Origin: Rhodanobacteraceae bacterium
Lineage (GTDB): Bacteria; Acidobacteriota; Terriglobia; Terriglobales; Acidobacteriaceae
Assembly: GCA_903970285.1 (NCBI GenBank)
Contig: CAJCHN010000090.1
Coordinates: forward strand, 1-33,062
DNA: 33,062 nt
Reading direction: 5' to 3'
Each line of letters starts with the position of its first letter. Position 1 is the stretch's first letter. The notes under the pieces were generated by a model. It worked only from the letters and a program-made list of their open reading frames with translations. It did not search any database and had not been told where the DNA came from. This document shows positions 7,625 to 17,649 of the stretch, piece by piece. A program made the position numbers and the translations under genes.

Positions 7625-7651
7625 GTTGGACAACCGTGATTTTGTTGGACA
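7621..7651. repeat. 12-bp direct repeat TTTTGTTGGACA, two copies
   Basis: TTTTGTTGGACA occurs at 7621-7632 and again at 7640-7651, a 19-base period, in the gap between the DUF2062 gene and the convergent DoxX-like gene. Read on the other strand it is TGTCCAACAAAA. Closely spaced repeats of this kind are seen in the ends of some insertion sequences, but no transposase is adjacent, so it may be a solitary end or a protein-binding site. Confidence 0.5.
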
Positions 7652-7782
7652 CGGAATGGTGTGGACGAGTGACTCGGCCTGTACCCCTCACTTGAGAGCG
7701 CATGGCGGATTGCTTGCGAGACGCCAACTTCGCAGGATTGATTCTTGAAGTGCATCTGCCCTCACTGGAGGACACGTCTCCG

Positions 7783-8151
7783 TCAGGTAGCTCTTGATCT
7801 CCGGCCAAGCCAGACGAGCGTTGCGGCGAGCAGCGTCATCACCAGAGGAAAAGCAGGGTTGAAGACCGCCTTCGTATAGCAAAGGAAGGTACCAAGACCC
7901 ACGCTACAGGTGATCATGAAGGCTCCAAGCGAGGTGAAGCGCGGGATGAAGACAAGAAGCGCGCCTGCCGTGTCCACGGCTCCCGACGCGTAACGCAACC
8001 ATTGCCCCCAACCTATCGCGTCGAAAAATGGAACGGTGCCCATGGTTCCAGTGAGTTTTTCGAGGCCGACCACGAGAAAGATCAAGCCGATGACGCCTCT
8101 GAGAACCCAAGTGACGACAGCACTTACCTTGCTGGTCGTCTGCAGCCCCAT
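7783..8151 (-). CDS. DoxX-family membrane protein
   Basis: 122 residues with four hydrophobic segments and the DoxX pattern: a first helix GLIFLVVGLEKLTG at about 20-33, a loop with FFDAIG-WGQWLRYASGAVDTAGALLVFIP at about 42-70, then two more helices and a short basic end. DoxX-like proteins are small membrane proteins; in Mycobacterium one member takes part in a membrane oxidoreductase complex, and many are of unknown role. The ATG at 8149-8151 is chosen because GGGGGAG lies six bases upstream; an in-frame start 18 codons earlier has no such site. It is on its own minus-strand transcript and converges with the DUF2062 gene. Confidence 0.8.
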   Translation of the reverse strand: MGLQTTSKVSAVVTWVLRGVIGLIFLVVGLEKLTGTMGTVPFFDAIGWGQWLRYASGAVDTAGALLVFIPRFTSLGAFMITCSVGLGTFLCYTKAVFNPAFPLVMTLLAATLVWLGRRSRAT

Positions 8152-8541
8152 GGTCACTCCCCCTGCGATGTGCGTAAGCATAACCAACCGGGACGTCCAA
8201 CGCAATCAACTTCTCACATGCACGCGCATTGACGTACAGTACCAAGAAATCCGCCTTCCGTCAGGAACGCTCTTGCATTAGTGCATCATCGCCAAGGCAC
8301 TTATTGAGCCGCATTCATAAGGAAAAGTCGGGTTCTCGTCAGTAATCCGCCAGTCTTCTCGCCTGGCGATACCGGGCCGATGCACTCATTCCATCTCAAT
8401 CAACCTCGACCAACGCCTTTGTCGTTGGCTGGGATTGCTGACAAAAGGCCGACTCGCCGGGACCGAATCGCAGGTGCCGAAAGCGCACGATTCGAGGAAT
8501 GACAGATTGAATTGCAGCGATAAATGCTACTGCCTCGACCC
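8152..8541. other. 390-bp region without an intact gene
   Basis: Should hold the promoter of the DoxX-like gene near 8152-8300. I see no RNA gene, repeat or terminator here. A minus-strand open frame that crosses part of this region (8400-8729) is a reading of the neighbouring pseudogene in the wrong frame. Confidence 0.5.
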
Positions 8542-9055
8542 TCACCATTCAAGATAGGAGCGAAACTCAGTTGGGCCCGGGGGCAGCGCCTTCGAACTTT
8601 CCAGTCATCACTCCCTTTTCCAGGCGGTCGATGAGTTTGAAGTGAGGCGCGGCAGGTGGACCTTCTGACGTGAAGACGGCTGTTGCCGGATCCGGAGTCG
8701 AGACCGCGTCGTGGATCACTGGCCTTCACTGTCGATGTAGAGCGCAGAGAGTGCGCCGGTCACATCCACATACGCGGTGAGTTGGTCGTGATGGTCGCAG
8801 TCGAGAGAGTTCGGGCCCGAGCCTTGGTCGACGGAGCTGGTGCGCTGAAGCGCGTGGCCGTTGAGATCAAGCGAGAAGGTGGAGGTGCCAGAAGCCGCAC
8901 CGCCCGATGAACCGCTCGCGTTGGTGTTCGCCTTCCAAGTGCCCTGAAGGAACGCCAGGGCCTCGGAGCGGAGCAACGGCAGCCGGGCTCTGTGCGTGGG
9001 TCGCAAGGGACGCGAGGAAGGCGGCGGCGAAGACGGCGACACAGGAGATTTTCAT
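8542..9055 (-). pseudogene. decayed secreted protein gene with three frameshifts
   Basis: A coherent protein can be assembled only across three frame changes. It begins at an ATG (9053-9055) behind AAAGGAAA with a signal peptide (MKISCVAVFAAAFLASLATHAQS). Near 8967-8975 it must shift frame (net +1) to reach SEALAFLQGTWKANT and DLNGHALQRTSSV. At 8716-8722 a stop interrupts after SALYIDSEG; losing one G explains it, because the next frame continues VIHDAVSTPDPATAVF and RLEKGVMTGKFEGAAPG. Near 8568-8575 one extra A has to be skipped to reach EFRSYLEW and the TGA at 8542-8544. The layout (a GTW strand, a Gly/Ser-rich loop, IDSEG, and a closing YLEW) resembles small secreted DUF1579-like beta-barrel proteins that I associate with Acidobacteriota. 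Family assignment is tentative; the frame damage is directly visible. Confidence 0.75.
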
Positions 9056-9268
9056 AGCCGGTTTCCTTTCGTCCGCACGGCAAGTCCGCGCAGGCGCAGC
9101 GGAAGCCCGTTCCCCAGCGGGAGAGGTCTTGCGGCAGTGTATTCTGGGCTTTCGCTGCGATGCGGCTGCTGCTTTGAGGATGTGACCTGAATGGTTCCTC
9201 ATTGTGCCGGGGCGGCAGTTGGAAACTTTTTGTGGCTCTAAACCTTCCATTAAGCGTCACATGCAGAG

Positions 9269-9281
9269 AGGGTCAGACCCT
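9269..9281. promoter_or_regulatory. perfect palindrome upstream of the RND operon, candidate operator
   Basis: AGGGTC-A-GACCCT lies 54-66 bases upstream of the adaptor start codon, where an operator would be expected. Nearly the same palindrome, with a two-base centre, occurs at 7606-7619. No regulator gene is adjacent, so a function is only suggested by position and symmetry. Confidence 0.3.
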
Positions 9282-9334
9282 TCAACCACACACCCCTGGC
9301 TGTATGTCAGCTTTTCGCCAACAAAGGATGGGAA

Positions 9335-10876
9335 ATGGAGCAGCAACAGAACGGACGCACGCCCCCGCGCCCTGCGGACCCGGAGGACCTGGGCCGGTCT
9401 TTCGAAGGACAGGGACTCCCTTCTTACGGCGGCGATCTCGGCGTCTCTTTCGAACAGCACAACTCTTCGCCTGAGCTTCGCGTCGATCCGAGCCGGCGCA
9501 GGGGGCGCACCTGGATCTGGATCACAGCGATCGTCGCGGTGGCGATCGCGGTTGTGCTGATCATTCGTCTTACCCATCCGGCGGGCGGCGCGGACGCGGC
9601 GGGCGCCAAGGGCGGAGCGGCGGCGGGTGGCGCGGCGGGCGCGGGTGGCCATGGCCGCGGGCAGACCGGTCCGGCGGCGATCACGGTTGGGCAATCGCAG
9701 ACGGGCGACATCAATATCTACGACGACGCGCTGGGCACGGTGACCCCGCTGTACACGGTGACGCTCTACAGCCAGATCACGGGCAAAGTGATGGCGGTGC
9801 ATTATCGCGAGGGCCAGATCGTGCACAAGGGCGAGCCGCTGGTCGACATCGACCCGCGACCGTACCAGGCGACGCTGGCACAGGCGGAGGGCACGCTGAC
9901 GCACGACCAGGGCGTGCTGGCGCAGGCGCGGGTGGACCTGGAACGCTACCGTGCCGCCTATGCGCGCAATGCCATCGCGAAGCAGCAGCTGGATGACCAG
10001 GAGCAGATCGTCATTCAGGACCAAGGCACGGTCGAGGCGGATCAAGGCACGGTGCAGTACGACCAGGTGCAGCTCTCCTACTGCCACATCACGGCACCGA
10101 TCACGGGCCGCGTGGGTCTGCGGCTGGTCGATCCGGGGAATACGGTCTTCTCGGGCAGTTCCTCCACGCTGGCGGTGATCACGCAGCTGCAGCCGATTAC
10201 CGTGGTGTTCAATGTCTCCGAGGACGACCTGCCGCAGGTGCAGGCGCAGTTGAAGGCCACGAAGACGCTGGAGGTGGACGCGTACGATCGATCGGACTCG
10301 AAGGAGATTGAAAAGGGCAAGCTGACCTCGCTGGACAACCAGATCGATACCACGACCGGAACGCTGAAGTTTCGCGCCACCTTCCAGAACAAGAACTATG
10401 AATTGTTTCCGAACCAGTTCGTCAACGCGCGCTTGCTGGTGAAGACGCTGAAGAACACCGTGCTGGTTCCGACGGCGGCGGTGCAGCACAACGGCACGGC
10501 GGCGTTTGTTTATACCGTGGCGGAGTCCGCCCCCGGACAGCCTGCACCGGATCAGCAGCAGGAGAAGGCGCAGCAGGCGGGCGGGGGTTCTAAGGACGGG
10601 GCTAAGGGGGGTTCTAAGGGTGCGCCGGAGAAGCCGGCCGGACCCAAGACGACGGTGCACGTGCAGCCGGTGAATGTGCTGACCAGCAACGAGAAGGAGA
10701 CGGCGGTGGAAGGCATCGGCGCCGGAGTGACGCTGGCCACCAGCGGCTTCGACCGGCTGGAGAACGGCGCGGAGGTGATGGTGCATCAGCCTGGACCGAA
10801 GAAGTCGCCGGGCGACTCGGCCAATCCGTCTTCATCGTCTTCGAGCTCGCCAACCAGCGGACATACAGCCCCATGA
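9335..10876 (+). CDS. mdtA: RND efflux periplasmic adaptor (MdtA-like membrane fusion protein)
   Basis: 513 residues. A polar cytoplasmic N-terminus of about 59 residues leads to one membrane anchor (about 60-79), then a Gly/Ala-rich linker at about 82-108. The adaptor core follows: a barrel-sandwich/lipoyl half with [24 protein letters not shown] (in parts, about 150-172), an alpha hairpin, the second lipoyl half [21 protein letters not shown] at about 248-268, a beta-barrel with [10 protein letters not shown], and the [11 protein letters not shown] motif. The adaptor joins the inner-membrane permease to the outer-membrane channel. Odd points are a Gln/Gly/Lys-rich insertion near 405-435 and a Ser-rich tail after 490. 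The length exceeds E. coli MdtA (about 415). The ATG has AAGGATGGG upstream, and its TGA overlaps the first permease start by four bases. Confidence 0.93.
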   Translation: MEQQQNGRTPPRPADPEDLGRSFEGQGLPSYGGDLGVSFEQHNSSPELRVDPSRRRGRTWIWITAIVAVAIAVVLIIRLTHPAGGADAAGAKGGAAAGGAAGAGGHGRGQTGPAAITVGQSQTGDINIYDDALGTVTPLYTVTLYSQITGKVMAVHYREGQIVHKGEPLVDIDPRPYQATLAQAEGTLTHDQGVLAQARVDLERYRAAYARNAIAKQQLDDQEQIVIQDQGTVEADQGTVQYDQVQLSYCHITAPITGRVGLRLVDPGNTVFSGSSSTLAVITQLQPITVVFNVSEDDLPQVQAQLKATKTLEVDAYDRSDSKEIEKGKLTSLDNQIDTTTGTLKFRATFQNKNYELFPNQFVNARLLVKTLKNTVLVPTAAVQHNGTAAFVYTVAESAPGQPAPDQQQEKAQQAGGGSKDGAKGGSKGAPEKPAGPKTTVHVQPVNVLTSNEKETAVEGIGAGVTLATSGFDRLENGAEVMVHQPGPKKSPGDSANPSSSSSSSPTSGHTAP

Positions 10877-13800
10877 GTCCTTCACGGCCATTTATTCTCC
10901 GTCCGGTTGCGACGGCCCTGATCATGGTGGCGCTGTTCCTGGCGGGCGGCGTGGCTTTCTTCCAGATCCCGATCTCGGCGCTGCCCGAGGTGGATTACCC
11001 GACGATCGAGGTGCAGACGTTCTACCCCGGGGCGAGTCCGGACGTGGTGGCGTCGGCGGTGACGGCGCCGCTCGAGCGCCAGTTTGGCGAGGTGGCGGGG
11101 CTGAGCCAGATGACCTCGACCAGTTCGGGCGGGTCGTCGGTGATCGTGATGCAGTTCCAGCTTTCGCTGAATATCGACGTGGCGGAGCAGGAGGTGCAGG
11201 CGGCCATCAATGCCGCGCAAAGCTATCTGCCGGCCAACCTGCCGACTCCGCCGGTTTATTCGAAGTCGAACCCGGCGGATGCGCCGGTACTGACGCTGGC
11301 GCTGACTTCGAACGAGATGGCTCTCTCCGAGGTGGAGGACCTTGCCGACACCCGGCTGGCGCCGAAGATATCGCAGATTTCAGGCGTCGGGCTGGTGAGC
11401 ATCTCGGGCGGGCAGAAGCCGGCGGTGCGCATCCAGGCGAATCCGACGGCGCTCTCGGCTTATGGGATCAACCTGGAAGATCTGCGCAATGCGTTGACCG
11501 GCAACTCGATCAACTCAGCCAAGGGCAACTTCGACGGTCCATCGCAGGATTACACCATCAACGCCAACGACCAGTTGATCTCGAGCGCCGACTACAAGAA
11601 GGTGGTGGTGGCGTACAGGGACGGGGCGCCGGTGATGCTGACCGATGTCGCCCGCGTGGTGGACGGGGTGGAGAACAACAAGCTGGCGGCCTGGATGAAC
11701 AAGACGCCGGCGGTGATTCTGAACATCCAGCGGCAGCCCGGAGCGAACACGATCCAGGTGGTCAACTCGATCGAGAAGCTGCTGCCGCAGCTGGAGTCGA
11801 CGCTGCCGGCCGCGGTGCACGTGCAGCTGGTGACGGATCGCACCACCTCGATCCGGGCCTCTGTGAGCGACGTCGAGTTCGAGCTGATCCTGAGCATCGC
11901 GCTGGTCGTGATGGTGATCTTTCTCTTCCTGCGCAGCCTCTCGGCCACGATCATCCCGAGTGTGGCGGTGCCGCTGTCGCTGGTGGGAACCTTCGGCATC
12001 ATGTACCTGGCGGGGTACTCGCTGAACAACCTGACCATGATGGCGCTGACGATTTCGACCGGCTTCGTGGTCGACGACGCCATCGTCATGATCGAGAACA
12101 TCTCGCGCTATATCGAAGAGGGGATGGCGCCGATGGAAGCGGCTCTGGTGGGTGCCGAACAGATCGGCTTCACCATCATTTCGCTGACGGTTTCGCTGAT
12201 CGCCGTGCTGATCCCGCTGCTGTTCATGGGCGATGTGGCCGGGCGGCTGTTCCGGCAGTTCGCGGTGACGCTGGCGGTAACCATCCTGCTCTCGGCGTTC
12301 GTCTCGCTGACGCTGACGCCGATGATGTCGGCACGAGTCCTGAAGTACACGCCGGAAGATCAACAGGGCCGGTTGTATCATGCGTCCGAGAAGATCTTTC
12401 AGGACATCATCGCGTTCTATGGGCGCACGCTGAAGTTTGTGCTGCGGTTCCAGGGCATCACCATGCTGGTGTTCGTGGCGACGCTGGTGCTGACCGCGAT
12501 CCTCTATATCACCATTCCGAAGGGCTTCTTTCCTACTCAGGATACAGGCATTATCCAGGGCATCACCCAGGCCTCGGCGTCGGTCTCGTTTGCGGATATG
12601 ACCAAGCTGCAGCAGAATGTGGCGAACGTGATCCTGGCGGATCCGGCGGTCGAAAACATTTCATCCTTCATCGGGGCGGACGGCACCAACACCACGCTGA
12701 ACAGCGGCCGCATCCAGATCACGCTGAAGCCGCTGGGCTCGGGCAATGGGGAGCGCCGCGACAGCGCGCTGGCGGTGATTGCGCGGCTGGGAAACAAGCT
12801 CGAGCAGGTGGCGGGCATCAAGCTCTACATGCAGCCGGTGCAGGACCTGACGGTGGATGACCGGGTCTCGCGCACCGAGTATCAATACACCATCGAGGAC
12901 CCGAACCAGCAGGAGCTGAACCAGGTGACCAACCGCTTTGTGAAGCGGCTGAAGCAGCTGCCGCAGCTGGCCGACGTGGTGACCGATCAGCAACTGGGCG
13001 GGCAGGCGGCGACGCTGGTCATCGATCGCGAGACGGCTTCGCGGTTCGGCATTACGACGTCCACGATCGACAACACGCTGTATGACGCGTTCGGCCAGCG
13101 CCAGATTAACACGATGTATACGCAGTTGAACCAGTACCACGTGATTCTCGAGACCGAGCCGCGCTTCCAGTTGAATCCGAACAAGCTGAACGACATTTAC
13201 ATCCAATCGTCGGCGACCAGCCCGACGAGTTCCTCAAGCGCGACGAGCACCGCAGGTTCGTCGTCGGGCGCGGGATCCGGTACGAGCGCGAGTCCGGGAA
13301 ATGCGATGCTTACCGCATCGGCGACGAATGGTGTCTCGGCGGCATCGTCGACCACGTCCGCGCTGTCCTCCGGCAACCTGGGCACGGTGACGACCGGCAC
13401 GTCGGCGGCGGGGTCGAGTTCGGCGCTTTCGCCGGGCTCGATGTCCAGCAGCAACAATACGGTGCTCACAAACGCAAGTTCGTCGGCCGGTTCGGCTTCG
13501 ACCGCAAACACGGCGGCGAGCGGCACGACGCGCTCGGGTTCGACTGCGGCTCCAGGGTCCACCTCAACGAGTGGGTCGGGCTCAGGAGGTTCGGGCTCAG
13601 GAGGTTCGGGCGGCGGAGGTTCAAGCGGCGGCTCCGGCAGCACACCTTCCACCACACTGGCGTCGCCGATCCCTTTGAGCGCCTTCACCCACTTTGTGCC
13701 CGGCAGCGAAGCGCTTTCGATCAACCACCAGGGCCAGTTTCCGGCGGTCACGGTCTCCTTCAACCTGGCGCCCGGCTACTCGCTCAGCCAGGCTCTGGAT

Positions 13801-14469
13801 GCCGTGAACAAGAGCATCCAGGACGACAACTTCCCGGCCAGCGTGGTCTCGAACTACCAGGGTACGGCCTCCGCGTTTGAGAACTCGCTGTCGAACGAAG
13901 GGCTGCTGATCCTGGCCGCCCTGGTGACCGTCTATATTGTGCTGGGCGTGCTGTACGAGAGCTTCGTTCATCCGCTCACCATTCTCTCCACGCTGCCTTC
14001 GGCGGGCGTGGGAGCGCTGCTGGCGTTGCGCCTGTTCGGGTTGGATCTCGATATCGTCGGCATCATCGGAATCATCCTGCTGATCGGCATCGTGAAGAAG
14101 AACGGCATCATGATGGTCGATTTTGCGCTTGAAGCGGAGCGGCATCATGGTCTGAACGCAACCGACGCCATCTACCAGGCTTCCCTGCTGCGCTTTCGGC
14201 CCATCATGATGACGACGCTGGCGGCTCTGTTCTCCGGCATTCCGCTGGCCTTCGGTTCGGGCATCGGATCGGAGTTGCGCAAGCCGCTGGGGGTTGCGAT
14301 GGTGGGCGGCCTGATCTTCTCGCAGGTGCTGACGCTGTATACGACGCCGGTGATCTACATCTTCTTCGACAACCTGGGCGCGCGGCTGACCCGCCGCCGG
14401 CCGTCGAAGACCACGCTGGAACAGCCGGAGACGCACCCGGCGAACCGGCCGCAGGGGCAGCCCGCATGA
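10873..14469 (+). CDS. mdtB: RND efflux permease (MdtB-like) with a large low-complexity insertion
   Basis: 1198 residues; typical MdtB/AcrB-type permeases are about 1030-1050. It starts [21 protein letters not shown], the usual first helix, and shows the proton-relay motif [14 protein letters not shown] (about 396-409) and the conserved lysine motif [15 protein letters not shown] (about 1072-1086). Twelve membrane helices and two large periplasmic domains are evident. It would use the proton gradient to export drugs, metabolites or detergents. The extra length is almost entirely one Ser/Gly/Thr/Ala block at about residues 778-930, inserted just before PLSAF in the second periplasmic half; the sister permease has no such block. 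ATGA overlaps couple it to both neighbours. Confidence 0.95.
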   Translation: MSPSRPFILRPVATALIMVALFLAGGVAFFQIPISALPEVDYPTIEVQTFYPGASPDVVASAVTAPLERQFGEVAGLSQMTSTSSGGSSVIVMQFQLSLNIDVAEQEVQAAINAAQSYLPANLPTPPVYSKSNPADAPVLTLALTSNEMALSEVEDLADTRLAPKISQISGVGLVSISGGQKPAVRIQANPTALSAYGINLEDLRNALTGNSINSAKGNFDGPSQDYTINANDQLISSADYKKVVVAYRDGAPVMLTDVARVVDGVENNKLAAWMNKTPAVILNIQRQPGANTIQVVNSIEKLLPQLESTLPAAVHVQLVTDRTTSIRASVSDVEFELILSIALVVMVIFLFLRSLSATIIPSVAVPLSLVGTFGIMYLAGYSLNNLTMMALTISTGFVVDDAIVMIENISRYIEEGMAPMEAALVGAEQIGFTIISLTVSLIAVLIPLLFMGDVAGRLFRQFAVTLAVTILLSAFVSLTLTPMMSARVLKYTPEDQQGRLYHASEKIFQDIIAFYGRTLKFVLRFQGITMLVFVATLVLTAILYITIPKGFFPTQDTGIIQGITQASASVSFADMTKLQQNVANVILADPAVENISSFIGADGTNTTLNSGRIQITLKPLGSGNGERRDSALAVIARLGNKLEQVAGIKLYMQPVQDLTVDDRVSRTEYQYTIEDPNQQELNQVTNRFVKRLKQLPQLADVVTDQQLGGQAATLVIDRETASRFGITTSTIDNTLYDAFGQRQINTMYTQLNQYHVILETEPRFQLNPNKLNDIYIQSSATSPTSSSSATSTAGSSSGAGSGTSASPGNAMLTASATNGVSAASSTTSALSSGNLGTVTTGTSAAGSSSALSPGSMSSSNNTVLTNASSSAGSASTANTAASGTTRSGSTAAPGSTSTSGSGSGGSGSGGSGGGGSSGGSGSTPSTTLASPIPLSAFTHFVPGSEALSINHQGQFPAVTVSFNLAPGYSLSQALDAVNKSIQDDNFPASVVSNYQGTASAFENSLSNEGLLILAALVTVYIVLGVLYESFVHPLTILSTLPSAGVGALLALRLFGLDLDIVGIIGIILLIGIVKKNGIMMVDFALEAERHHGLNATDAIYQASLLRFRPIMMTTLAALFSGIPLAFGSGIGSELRKPLGVAMVGGLIFSQVLTLYTTPVIYIFFDNLGARLTRRRPSKTTLEQPETHPANRPQGQPA
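13204..13662 (+). repeat. Ser/Gly/Thr/Ala low-complexity coding insertion in the first RND permease
   Basis: About 150 codons dominated by TCG/AGC serine, GGC/GGT glycine and GCG alanine codons interrupt the permease between IYIQ and SPIPLSAF. Near its end there is a 15-base tandem repeat: TCGGGCTCAGGAGGT at 13576-13590 and 13591-13605, with a diverged third copy at 13606-13620. The frame is preserved throughout, so the block is translated. Confidence 0.85.
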
Positions 14470-17400
14470 ACCCCTCACGCGTCTTTATCGAGCGCCCGGT
14501 TGCGACCACGCTGCTGACCATCGCGGTCGCGATGGCTGGCATCATCGCCTTTGTGGTGTTGCCGGTCTCTCCGCTGCCGCAGGTGGACTTCCCTACTATC
14601 AGCGTGGCGGCGTCGCTGCCGGGCGCCAGTCCGGACATCATGGCGTCCTCGGTGGCGACGCCGCTGGAGCGCCAGTTCGGACACATCGCAGGCGTCACCG
14701 AGATGACGTCTTCGAGTTCGATCGGCACCACCAGCGTAACCCTGCAGTTCGATCTGAATCGTGACATCAACGGCGCGGCGCGGGACGTGGAAGCCGGCAT
14801 CAATGCGGCGCGTTCGTACCTGCCGGCGAACCTGCCTGCCAATCCCAGCTACCGCAAGGTGAATCCGGCCGATTCGCCCATCATGGTGCTGGCGCTGCAG
14901 TCGGATGTGTACGACGTGCCCACGCTGTACGACGAAGCGTCCACGGTGATCGAGCAGCGGGTCTCGCAGATCAATGGCGTGGGCGAGGTGCTGGTGGTGG
15001 GTGCGTCGCTGCCGGCGGTGCGGGTCGAGGTCCAGCCGAATCAGCTCAACAGCTACGGCATCAGCCTGCCGCAGGTGCAGCAGGTGATCGCCGGCCAGAA
15101 CTCCAATCTGGCCAAAGGGCAGTTGTCCGATGGGAACAACACCTTCGATATCCTTGCGAACGATCAGATTTCGAAGGCGGCAGCCTACAAACCGCTGGTC
15201 ATCGGCTATCACAATGGCGCGGCGGTGCGGCTGGAGGACGTGGCCGATGTCGTCGACTCGCAGCAGACGGTCCGGCAGGCAGGCTTTCTGAATGGCAAGC
15301 CATCCGTGAACATGATCGTCTTCCGCCAGCCGGGAGCCAACATCATTACCACGGTGGACGCGGTCAAGGCTGCCATTCCATCGCTGCAGGCGACCATCCC
15401 CAAGGGCGAGCACCTGATCACGGTGCTCGACCGCACGCTGACCATCCGGGCATCGGTGAAGGATATCGAGATCACGCTCATCATCTCGGTCATCCTGGTG
15501 ATCCTGGTGGTCTTCCTGTTCCTGCGCAATGTGCCGGCGACACTGGTTCCCGCGGTGGCTGTGCCGGTCTCGCTCATCGGAACCTGCGCCGTGATGTATC
15601 TGCTTGGGTTTTCTCTGGATAATCTTTCGCTGATGGCGTTGGCCATCGCCAGCGGCTTCGTGGTGGACGATGCGATCGTGGTGATGGAGAACATTACCCG
15701 GCACCTGGAAGAGGGGTTCAGCCCGATCGAAGCTTCGCTCAAGGGAGCCGAGGAGATCGGATTCACGGTCTTCTCCATCTCCATCTCGCTCATCGCCGTC
15801 TTCATCCCCATCCTGCTGATGGGCGGCATCATCGGGCGGCTTTTCCGCGAGTTTGCCATCACTCTTTCGACCGCGATCCTGGTCTCGATGGTGATCTCGC
15901 TCACCACCACCCCCATGATGTGCTCCCTGGTGCTGCGCTCGGAGCACAGCATCAAGCACGGGCGGCTTTACAACTTTTCGGAGCGGGGATTCAATGCGGT
16001 GCTGAACGGCTACCGCCGTACGCTGACGTGGACGCTCGATCATCCTTTGCTGATCCTGATCGTCTTCGCCGGCACCCTGGTGCTGAATATCTTCCTGGTC
16101 CTTGCCATTCCCAAGGGATTTTTTCCGCAACAGGACACCGGCGTGATGACCGGCGGCATGCTGGGCCCGCAGGACACTTCGTTCTATGCCATGCGCAGCT
16201 CGGTAGAGCAGGCGGTCAAGATCATCAAGGCGGACCCGGCGATTCAGAACGTGATGGCGTTTACCGGGGGACAGGGCGCGACGAACGGGGGCTTTACCTT
16301 CGTGGCCTTGAAGCCGCTCGGCTCCGGTCCGAACGATCGCAAGGCATCGGTCATGACGGTCATCAACCGGCTTCGTCCCAAGCTTGCCACGGTTCTGGGC
16401 GCGCAGACCTTCCTGCAGCCGGTGCAGGACATCCGCATTGGCGGACGGCAATCGAGCGCGCAGTATCAATACACCATCACGGCCGAGACGACGGCCGACC
16501 TGAACAAGTACGGGCCGCCGCTGCTCTCGGCGCTGCGAAAGGCTCCAGGCATCCTGGACGCGAACTCGGACCAGCAGAATAACGGGCTACAGGCCCTGCT
16601 CACCTACGACCGGCCCACGGCTGCGCGGCTCGGCATCACGCCGCAGCTGCTCGACTCGACGCTCTACGATGCGTTCGGGCAGGCCGAGGTCTCGACCATC
16701 TATTCCGAACTGAACCAGTATTACGTGGTGATGGAGGTGGCCCAGAAGTACTGGACCTCGCCCGCAGGCCTCAAGAGCACGTACGTGATTCCGAAGCAGG
16801 GCGGAGGCGCGGTGCCGCTCGATTCCCTGCTCCACTATGCGGCATCCACCTCACCGCTGGCGGTGAACCATACGGGACTGTTCCCCTCGGTTACGGTCAA
16901 CTTCAACCTGGCACCGGGGATCTCGCTGGGACAGGCGACCACCACCATCCAGAACCTGCAGCAGCAGCTTGGCTTTCCGAAGTCCGTACATGGCCAGTTT
17001 GCCGGCACACTGCAGGCGTTCCAAGCGTCGCTGGGCACGGAGCCGTACCTTGTGCTGACCGCGATCGTCGCAGTGTACCTGGTGCTTGGCGTGCTCTACG
17101 AGAGCCTGATCCATCCGATCACCATCCTGTCGACGCTGCCCTCGGCATCGGTGGGCGCGATCCTCGCTCTCATCTTGACCAATACCGAGCTGGATGTGAT
17201 GAGTATCATCGGCATCATCCTGCTGATTGGCATCGTGAAGAAGAACGCCATCATGATGATCGACTTCGCGTTGAACGCCGAGCGGAACGAAGGCAAGAAC
17301 ACGCGCGACTCGATCTTTGAAGCGTCGATGCTGCGCTTCCGGCCCATTCTGATGACCACCATGGCCGCGCTGTTCGGCGCCGTGCCGCTGGCGGTCGGGT

Positions 17401-17600
17401 CGGGCATGGGGTCGGAGCTGCGCCGGCCGCTCGGGATCGCCATCATCGGCGGGCTGATCGTCTCGCAGGTGCTGACGCTCTACACCACACCCGTCATCTA
17501 CCTCTTCATGGATAACCTTCGGCTGAAGGTGCAGGGCGACAAGGGTGCCCGGCTCTTCAGCAAGCGCACCACACCGCAGGAGGTGCATGCCCATGCCTGA
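14466..17600 (+). CDS. mdtC: RND efflux permease (MdtC-like)
   Basis: 1044 residues, the usual length for the family. It opens [21 protein letters not shown], carries the relay motif [21 protein letters not shown] (about 398-418), the [10 protein letters not shown] motif after the seventh helix, and [20 protein letters not shown] in the C-terminal half. The pattern [19 protein letters not shown] is typical of the MdtBC branch. Two different permeases in tandem after one adaptor is the MdtABC arrangement, where the transporter works as a B2C heterotrimer. I infer the same here, so the permease above with the insertion would be the B-type partner. The ATG overlaps the upstream stop (ATGA). Its C-terminus ends close to the start of the outer-membrane gene. 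Confidence 0.95.
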   Translation: MNPSRVFIERPVATTLLTIAVAMAGIIAFVVLPVSPLPQVDFPTISVAASLPGASPDIMASSVATPLERQFGHIAGVTEMTSSSSIGTTSVTLQFDLNRDINGAARDVEAGINAARSYLPANLPANPSYRKVNPADSPIMVLALQSDVYDVPTLYDEASTVIEQRVSQINGVGEVLVVGASLPAVRVEVQPNQLNSYGISLPQVQQVIAGQNSNLAKGQLSDGNNTFDILANDQISKAAAYKPLVIGYHNGAAVRLEDVADVVDSQQTVRQAGFLNGKPSVNMIVFRQPGANIITTVDAVKAAIPSLQATIPKGEHLITVLDRTLTIRASVKDIEITLIISVILVILVVFLFLRNVPATLVPAVAVPVSLIGTCAVMYLLGFSLDNLSLMALAIASGFVVDDAIVVMENITRHLEEGFSPIEASLKGAEEIGFTVFSISISLIAVFIPILLMGGIIGRLFREFAITLSTAILVSMVISLTTTPMMCSLVLRSEHSIKHGRLYNFSERGFNAVLNGYRRTLTWTLDHPLLILIVFAGTLVLNIFLVLAIPKGFFPQQDTGVMTGGMLGPQDTSFYAMRSSVEQAVKIIKADPAIQNVMAFTGGQGATNGGFTFVALKPLGSGPNDRKASVMTVINRLRPKLATVLGAQTFLQPVQDIRIGGRQSSAQYQYTITAETTADLNKYGPPLLSALRKAPGILDANSDQQNNGLQALLTYDRPTAARLGITPQLLDSTLYDAFGQAEVSTIYSELNQYYVVMEVAQKYWTSPAGLKSTYVIPKQGGGAVPLDSLLHYAASTSPLAVNHTGLFPSVTVNFNLAPGISLGQATTTIQNLQQQLGFPKSVHGQFAGTLQAFQASLGTEPYLVLTAIVAVYLVLGVLYESLIHPITILSTLPSASVGAILALILTNTELDVMSIIGIILLIGIVKKNAIMMIDFALNAERNEGKNTRDSIFEASMLRFRPILMTTMAALFGAVPLAVGSGMGSELRRPLGIAIIGGLIVSQVLTLYTTPVIYLFMDNLRLKVQGDKGARLFSKRTTPQEVHAHA

Positions 17601-17649
17601 TCGATCTCACCGGGCGGACGCTCCGCACCGGACACGCAGAAAGCACATC

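Noticed and set aside
8400..8729. 109-codon minus-strand open frame
   Set aside because: Overlaps the pseudogene in a frame that gives no family-like sequence; the frame-corrected reading is better.
9257..10786. 509-codon minus-strand open frame
   Set aside because: Antisense to the RND adaptor gene, Arg/His-rich, with no family features.
13576..13620. Possible CRISPR array
   Set aside because: The 15-base units are directly adjacent without spacers and encode SGSGG repeats in a protein.
14475..16469. 664-codon minus-strand open frame
   Set aside because: Antisense to the second RND permease; His/Arg/Asp-rich composition is typical of a shadow frame.
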